NCBI GenBank assembly: GCA_043789035.1
Contig: JAYWIG010000312.1
Span: 1-29,354, forward strand
Source: JAYWIG01 sp043789035
GTDB taxonomy: Bacteria; Pseudomonadota; Gammaproteobacteria; Burkholderiales; Burkholderiaceae_E
Reading direction: 5' to 3'
Length of the DNA: 29,354 nucleotides
A program made the position numbers and the translations under genes. Of this stretch, positions 25,368-29,354 are shown in pieces (the first letter of the stretch is position 1; every line of letters starts with the position of its first letter). The notes under the pieces are model-generated. The model searched no databases and was not told the origin of the DNA. It saw only the letters and a list, made by a program, of their open reading frames with translations.

Positions 25368-25420
25368 TTGTAGGGCTTCAACTACAAGGGGCGGCCAGAC
25401 CTCCAATTGTTTTGTAGTTG
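25368..25420 (+). promoter_or_regulatory. Possible activator sites upstream of the cyn promoter
   Basis: Three related half-sites lie here: TTGTAG (25368-25373), CAACTACAA (25379-25387) and TTGTAGTTG (25412-25420). The last two are perfect 9-base inverted repeats with centres 33 bases apart, about three helical turns. They sit just upstream of the sigma54 promoter, so they may be activator or regulator binding sites (inference). Confidence 0.45.
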
Positions 25421-25430
25421 CACGTAAATG

Positions 25431-25446
25431 TGGCACGAGCGTTGCG
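25431..25446 (+). promoter_or_regulatory. Sigma54 (RpoN) promoter of the cyn operon
   Basis: TGGCACG (25431-25437), four bases, then TTGCG (25442-25446) reproduce the -24/-12 consensus with only the last base off. The invariant GG (25432-25433) and GC (25444-25445) are 12 bases apart. Initiation would fall near 25457, about 33 bases before the cynA ATG. Known cyanate clusters in Pseudomonas are controlled by a sigma54-dependent regulator (CynF), which supports this reading. Confidence 0.8.
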
Positions 25447-25489
25447 TAGTCTATTCACGAATTCGAATTCAAAACGTGAAGAGGTGCTT

Positions 25490-26869
25490 ATGAAAATCGA
25501 CCTGAACCGCCATGCTAATGCATTGCCCGATGCCTATGATGCCGACCGTCCATTGATGCTGCGCTGCGGCTGCGGTGCCGATCACTCGCCGACGCAACAC
25601 AATTCCGCAGTTGAAAAGTCCAATGACTTTATGGAATCAGTGCTTGTGAAAGCGCTTTTTCCCAATGACACTTTACGCCGCAACTTTATTCGCGCAGTCG
25701 GTGCAAATACCGCGCGAGCCGCCATTGCTGCAGCATTGCCGACAGGCGCTTTAACGTCAATGCAAGCCATGGCGCAAGAAAGTGGCTCACTTGAGAAAAA
25801 AGATTTACGTATCGGCTTTATCGCCATTACTTGTGCAACACCGCTCATCATGGCCGACCCCCTGGGCTTCTATAGAAAAGAAGGCCTCAATGTACAGCTC
25901 AACAAAACTGCAGGCTGGGCTTTGATTCGCGACAAGATGATTAATAAAGAGCATGAGGCCTCACATTTTCTTTCACCGATGCCATTAGCAATTTCGATGG
26001 GCTTAGGTTCAACGCAAACCGCGATGAACGTGGCAACCATCCAAAATACCAATGGCCAAGCCATTACCTTGCATAACAAGCATAAAGACAAGCGCGACCC
26101 TAAACAGTGGAAAGGCTTTAAGTTCGCTGTGCCATTTGAGTACAGCATGCATAACTTCCTGCTGCGTTACTACCTTGCGGAGAACGGTTTGAACCCCGAT
26201 ACCGATGTGCAAATTCGCGTGACGCCACCGCCTGAAATGGTGGCCAACCTGCGCGCAGGCAATATCGATGGCTTCTTGGGGCCTGACCCCTTTAATCAAC
26301 GCGCCGTGTTTGATGAGATTGGCTTCATTCATATCTTGTCCAAAGAGATTTGGGACGGGCATCCTTGCTGCGCCTTCGGTGTGAGTGAGCAATTCATTAC
26401 CCAAAACCCAAATACCTTTGCGGCGCTATATCGTGCAGTGTTAAAAGCATCGGATATGGCTAGCCAGCAGAAAGACCGTGAACTGATTGCCAAAGTGATT
26501 GCGCCGACGGCTTACTTAAATCAGCCTGAAGCCGTATTGCTGCAGGTGCTCACAGGAAAGTTTGCCGACGGTTTGGGCAATGTAAAAAACGTGCCAGACC
26601 GCGCCAACTTCGACCCTGTGCCTTGGCAAAGTATGGCCGTGTGGATGCTGACGCAGATGAAGCGATGGGGTTATGTGAAAGGCGATGTGAACTATAAGCA
26701 AATCGCTGAAAAAGTATTCATGTTGACGGATGCGAAAAAGCAGATGCAAAAACTTGGCATGAAGGTGCCAGATGGTGCTTATAAGAAATTTAAAGTGATG
26801 GGTAAAGAATTCGACCCAGCCAAGCCAGAGGAATATATCAAGAGCTTTGCCATTAACAAGATGGGCTAA
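25490..26869 (+). CDS. cynA: Cyanate/nitrate-type ABC transporter substrate-binding protein (CmpA/NrtA family)
   Basis: This periplasmic binding protein of a CmpA/NrtA-type importer is assigned to cyanate because cynS closes the operon. From ATG 25490 it has 459 residues. The N-terminus is unusual: a polar leader with the Cys motif CGCGADH (26-32), then RRNFIR (63-68) followed by an alanine-rich hydrophobic stretch ending in AMAQ, which resembles an internal twin-arginine export signal. The binding fold begins with DLRIGFIAITCATPLIMADPLGFYRKEGL. An upstream in-frame start at 25418 lies before the predicted transcription start and is rejected. Nitrate, nitrite or bicarbonate are alternatives for the ligand. 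Confidence 0.85.
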   Translation: MKIDLNRHANALPDAYDADRPLMLRCGCGADHSPTQHNSAVEKSNDFMESVLVKALFPNDTLRRNFIRAVGANTARAAIAAALPTGALTSMQAMAQESGSLEKKDLRIGFIAITCATPLIMADPLGFYRKEGLNVQLNKTAGWALIRDKMINKEHEASHFLSPMPLAISMGLGSTQTAMNVATIQNTNGQAITLHNKHKDKRDPKQWKGFKFAVPFEYSMHNFLLRYYLAENGLNPDTDVQIRVTPPPEMVANLRAGNIDGFLGPDPFNQRAVFDEIGFIHILSKEIWDGHPCCAFGVSEQFITQNPNTFAALYRAVLKASDMASQQKDRELIAKVIAPTAYLNQPEAVLLQVLTGKFADGLGNVKNVPDRANFDPVPWQSMAVWMLTQMKRWGYVKGDVNYKQIAEKVFMLTDAKKQMQKLGMKVPDGAYKKFKVMGKEFDPAKPEEYIKSFAINKMG

Positions 26870-26882
26870 AGAACGTCATCTT

Positions 26883-27767
26883 ATGAAATCGCAAAACGCA
26901 AAATCGACTCTTATTTCGGTCTTGATGCTGTTGGTGTTCCTAGGGATCTGGCATATCGCCACCCTTCCTAAGGCTGCCGTAAAACAGGCACCAATAGCTA
27001 CCATGACGGCCGAACAAATTGAATACGCTAAGTTAATGGGCAAAGATCCTTCGGCTTCCGGTGCTACCAGCAATGCGCCTAAGAGTTCAGACTTTCCAAC
27101 TCTGATACAGATGGGCCAAACTTTCGTAAAGCATTTGTCTGACCCGTTTTATGACAACGGCCCGAATGATAAAGGCATTGCGGTTCAGTTGGCACATTCG
27201 CTAGGGCGCGTTGGACTGGGGTTTTTAATTGCGTGCCTAGTTGCGATTCCGCTGGGTTTTGTGATCGGGATGTCGCCTTTGCTTTACAAAGCATTCGACC
27301 CATTTATTCAGGTACTTAAACCGATTTCACCTTTAGCGTGGATGCCTTTAGCACTTTACACAATCAAAGACTCATCGATCTCCGGAATTTTTGTGATCTT
27401 TATTTGCTCGGTATGGCCCATGTTGATCAACACCGCGTTTGGGGTCGCCTCTGTGAAACGCGAGTGGTTGAATGTGGCGGCTACTTTGGAAGTGAATCCA
27501 TTGCGCAAAGCATTTAAAGTGATCTTGCCAGCTGCAGCACCGACTATTTTGACGGGTATGCGTATTTCGATGGGCATTGCTTGGCTAGTGATTGTTGCGG
27601 CTGAAATGCTAGTCGGTGGTACCGGGATTGGTTACTTTGTTTGGAACGAATGGAACAACTTATCTCTTACTAATGTGATCTTTGCAATTTTGGTGATTGG
27701 TGTGGTTGGCATGTTGCTCGATCTGATGTTCGCTCAGCTGCAAAAGGCTGTGACCTATGTTGAATGA
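26883..27767 (+). CDS. cynB: ABC transporter permease (NrtB/CynB-like)
   Basis: This 294-residue membrane component of the importer starts at ATG 26883, 13 bases after cynA. One N-terminal helix (about 10-30) is followed by a periplasmic stretch of roughly 70 polar residues and then about five helices. The cytoplasmic coupling loop that docks to the ATPase reads EWLNVAATLEVNPLRKAFKVILPAAAPTILTG (in two parts, EWLNVAATLEVNPLRKAF and VILPAAAPTILTG) and follows the BPD_transp_1 pattern. The codons from 26847 are in frame but overlap the end of cynA and are probably not translated. The 3' end overlaps the ATPase gene by 11 bases. Confidence 0.88.
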   Translation: MKSQNAKSTLISVLMLLVFLGIWHIATLPKAAVKQAPIATMTAEQIEYAKLMGKDPSASGATSNAPKSSDFPTLIQMGQTFVKHLSDPFYDNGPNDKGIAVQLAHSLGRVGLGFLIACLVAIPLGFVIGMSPLLYKAFDPFIQVLKPISPLAWMPLALYTIKDSSISGIFVIFICSVWPMLINTAFGVASVKREWLNVAATLEVNPLRKAFKVILPAAAPTILTGMRISMGIAWLVIVAAEMLVGGTGIGYFVWNEWNNLSLTNVIFAILVIGVVGMLLDLMFAQLQKAVTYVE

Positions 27768-28614
27768 AACTGAAACACTGAGAGCGGCTATGGAAGAAGC
27801 AATGAAATCAAATACGGCCGCTAGGGACGCATTTTTGCGAATCGAAGGCATGTCGAAGTCTTTCGTGCCTGGTAAGCCTGTATTTGCGGATGTGTCGTTT
27901 GACATTGCTAAGGGTGAATTTGTTTGCATCATTGGCCATTCTGGCTGCGGCAAAACCACCATCTTGAATGTGCTAGCAGGCCTTGATGAGTCAAGTTCTG
28001 GCAATGTGTTTATGGATCAGCGCGAAGTCAAAGGGCCAAGCCTGGAGCGCGGCGTGGTGTTTCAAAGTCATGCGCTAATGCCTTGGATGACCGTGCGCAA
28101 AAATATCGCATTTGCTGTGCAATCGAAATGGCCGCAATGGAATGCTGCACAGGTTGCTGAGCAAGTAGAAAAATTTGTGGGTATGGTGGGCTTGACGCCA
28201 GCATTAGACAAAAAACCGTCGCAACTCTCGGGTGGCATGAAGCAGCGCGTCGGAATTGCTCGAGCCTTTGCCATACAACCAAAGATGCTTCTACTTGATG
28301 AGCCGTTTGGTGCCTTAGATGCATTAACTCGAGGCACGATTCAGGATGAATTGATCTCTATCGTTCGGCAAACACAGCAAACCGTGTTCATGATTACGCA
28401 TGACGTTGATGAGGCCATTTTGCTGGCTGATCGAATCTTGCTGATGCGTAATGGCTCTGAAGTAAACGGCAAATATACGCCAGGCGGCATTGCCCAATCG
28501 GTACAAAACACCTTGCCAAAAACTCGTCGCCGAGCAGAGCTACACAAGTTGCCTGGCTACTACGATTTGCGCAACTACATTGTTGATTTTTTAGTTTCTA
28601 AAGAAACACACTAA
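27757..28614 (+). CDS. cynD: ABC transporter ATP-binding protein (NrtD/CynD-like)
   Basis: This 285-residue ATPase drives the importer. Walker A is GHSGCGKT (60-67), the signature LSGGMKQR starts at 157, Walker B ends in Asp181-Glu182 (LLLDEPFGALDA) and the switch histidine is in MITHDVDEA. After the nucleotide-binding domain comes a short tail (RRRAELHKLPGYYDLRNYIVDFL) that is typical of nitrate, cyanate and taurine-type ATPases. The first 25 residues are polar and unlike the core fold. It overlaps cynB by 11 bases and ends 28 bases before cynS. Confidence 0.9.
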   Translation: MLNETETLRAAMEEAMKSNTAARDAFLRIEGMSKSFVPGKPVFADVSFDIAKGEFVCIIGHSGCGKTTILNVLAGLDESSSGNVFMDQREVKGPSLERGVVFQSHALMPWMTVRKNIAFAVQSKWPQWNAAQVAEQVEKFVGMVGLTPALDKKPSQLSGGMKQRVGIARAFAIQPKMLLLDEPFGALDALTRGTIQDELISIVRQTQQTVFMITHDVDEAILLADRILLMRNGSEVNGKYTPGGIAQSVQNTLPKTRRRAELHKLPGYYDLRNYIVDFLVSKETH

Positions 28615-28642
28615 CCCAAGACTTATTTTTAAAGGAGCCATT

Positions 28643-29086
28643 ATGAGCAGACTAGATATTACCGAGAAGATTATCGAAACCAAGGTAATGAAAGGTATTA
28701 AATGGAGCGACGTTGCCACCAAAGTTGGTGAATCGAAGGAATGGGTGACCGCCGCTTGTTTAGGGCAGATGACTTGCACCCCAGCGCAAGCAAAAACCAT
28801 TGGCAAGATTTTTAGCTTAACAGCAGATGAGCAAAAGTGGCTACAGGTTGTGCCTTATAAAGGCTCACTCCCAACACCCGTACCGACAGACCCATTGATC
28901 TATCGCTGGTATGAAATTGTTAGTGTGTATGGCACGACGATTAAAGAACTAATCCACGAAGAATTCGGCGACGGCATTATGAGTGCAATTGATTTCTCGA
29001 TGGATATCCAACGCCAGACTGATCCCAAAGGTGATCGTGTGAATGTGGTGTTATCGGGCAAGTTCTTGCCATATAAGACCTATTGA
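28643..29086 (+). CDS. cynS: Cyanase (cyanate hydratase)
   Basis: This enzyme decomposes cyanate with bicarbonate to carbamate and CO2, the carbamate then giving ammonia and a second CO2. It has 147 residues (156 in E. coli). The N-terminal helical domain is followed by the conserved catalytic domain. Arg88, Glu91 (YRWYE) and Ser114 (GIMSAI) match E. coli Arg96, Glu99 and Ser122 with a constant offset of 8. The segment KELIHEEFGDGIMSAIDF and the end GKFLPYK are also typical. An AAGGAG site stands ahead of the ATG. It ends the cyn operon, so imported cyanate would serve as a nitrogen source or be detoxified. Confidence 0.97.
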   Translation: MSRLDITEKIIETKVMKGIKWSDVATKVGESKEWVTAACLGQMTCTPAQAKTIGKIFSLTADEQKWLQVVPYKGSLPTPVPTDPLIYRWYEIVSVYGTTIKELIHEEFGDGIMSAIDFSMDIQRQTDPKGDRVNVVLSGKFLPYKTY

Positions 29087-29116
29087 GCTCTTGTAAAAAG
29101 CTTACCAAAGCGATAA

Positions 29117-29152
29117 AAAAAGCCTAAGCCATTTAATCTGCTTAGGCTTTTT
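29117..29152. terminator. Bidirectional terminator between cynS and the cytochrome c gene
   Basis: AAAAAGCCTAAGC (29117-29129) pairs perfectly with GCTTAGGCTTTTT (29140-29152) around a 10-base loop. Flanking A and T runs let it work for cynS on the plus strand and for the cytochrome gene on the minus strand, which ends 18 bases away. Confidence 0.92.
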
Positions 29153-29169
29153 TGTGGATGCTTTGTTGA

Positions 29170-29354
29170 TTACTTTGCAGCGGCTAACATGTACTCAACC
29201 GCTGCGGTGATGTCCGCTTCGGTAGCGTCGGGCTTGCCACCTTTAGGAGGCATAGCACCTTGGCCTTTGATAACCGTTTCAACCAAATGCTTTACACCTT
29301 CTTTAGCTCGAGGTGCCCATGCCACTTTGTCACCAAACTTTGGTGCACCAGCAA
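29170..29354 (-). CDS. Cytochrome c5-like protein (C-terminal part; start outside window)
   Basis: Read on the minus strand, the visible 61 residues are AGAPKFGDKVAWAPR, then AKEGVKHLVETVIKGQG, AMPPKGGKPDAT and EADITAAVEYMLAAAK, with a TAA stop. This is the C-terminal half of a small class I c-type cytochrome of the c5 type. The Met in AMPPKGG is the expected axial haem ligand. The CxxCH haem-binding motif should lie just beyond the window edge and cannot be confirmed. The protein would be periplasmic or membrane-bound and carry electrons in respiration. It shares a bidirectional terminator with cynS. Confidence 0.88.
   Translation of the reverse strand, partial: AGAPKFGDKVAWAPRAKEGVKHLVETVIKGQGAMPPKGGKPDATEADITAAVEYMLAAAK

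Noticed and set aside
1..29354. tRNA or rRNA genes, CRISPR arrays, insertion sequences or prophage genes
   Set aside because: None was recognised on either strand; all long frames fit chromosomal metabolic, replication or regulatory genes.

Overview
This window looks like a chromosomal segment of a betaproteobacterium, most likely Burkholderiales. Three things suggest this: the gene order parA-parB-atpIBEFHAGDC-(DUF599)-hemE-priA-rep, the Bug/TctC-type solute receptor, and the moderate GC content judged by eye. The genus cannot be fixed from the sequence alone. parA and parB next to the ATP synthase operon usually place such a region near the chromosome origin.

Layout. (1) 1-1770: the 3' part of parA and a complete parB. 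(2) 1767-2786, minus strand: a secreted HtrA-like protein that has lost two of the three protease catalytic residues. (3) 2920-10241: a sigma70-type promoter, the complete F1Fo ATP synthase operon atpI-B-E-F-H-A-G-D-C, and a strong intrinsic terminator. (4) 10273-16572: a DUF599 membrane protein, hemE, a 252-base spacer carrying a cluster of DnaA-box-like sequences, priA and a rep-type helicase gene. (5) 16580-21810: an accessory catabolic block for gallotannins. It holds a LysR regulator, a divergently transcribed Bug/TctC binding protein, a LigB-LigA fusion dioxygenase matching gallate dioxygenase, and a tannase lipoprotein. (6) 21927-25337: a sigma54-like promoter, a DUF1348/NTF2-like protein, a soluble PAS histidine kinase, a lipoprotein preceded by interleaved inverted repeats, and a NarL-type response regulator. 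(7) 25368-29152: a sigma54 promoter of textbook form, a cyanate-type ABC transporter (cynA, cynB, cynD), cyanase cynS and a terminator. (8) 29170-29354, minus strand: the C-terminal end of a cytochrome c5-like protein that runs off the window.

How the genes fit together. Regions 1, 3 and 4 are housekeeping: chromosome partition, energy conversion, haem synthesis and replication restart. Region 5 can be read as hydrolysis of tannin esters to gallate at the cell envelope, followed by ring cleavage in the cytoplasm. The later gallate-pathway enzymes are not in the window. Region 7 imports cyanate and decomposes it with bicarbonate to ammonia and CO2. Its sigma54 promoter fits control by nitrogen status or by cyanate. 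A second sigma54-like promoter in front of the kinase operon raises the possibility that regions 6 and 7 are one regulatory unit, although no sigma54 activator (AAA+ type) is encoded here.

The most interesting points are the two sigma54-type promoters with related upstream motifs, the tannase plus gallate dioxygenase module, the DnaA-box cluster before priA, the pseudoknot-compatible repeats before the lipoprotein gene, and the dead-protease homologue beside parB. None amounts to a proven new system.
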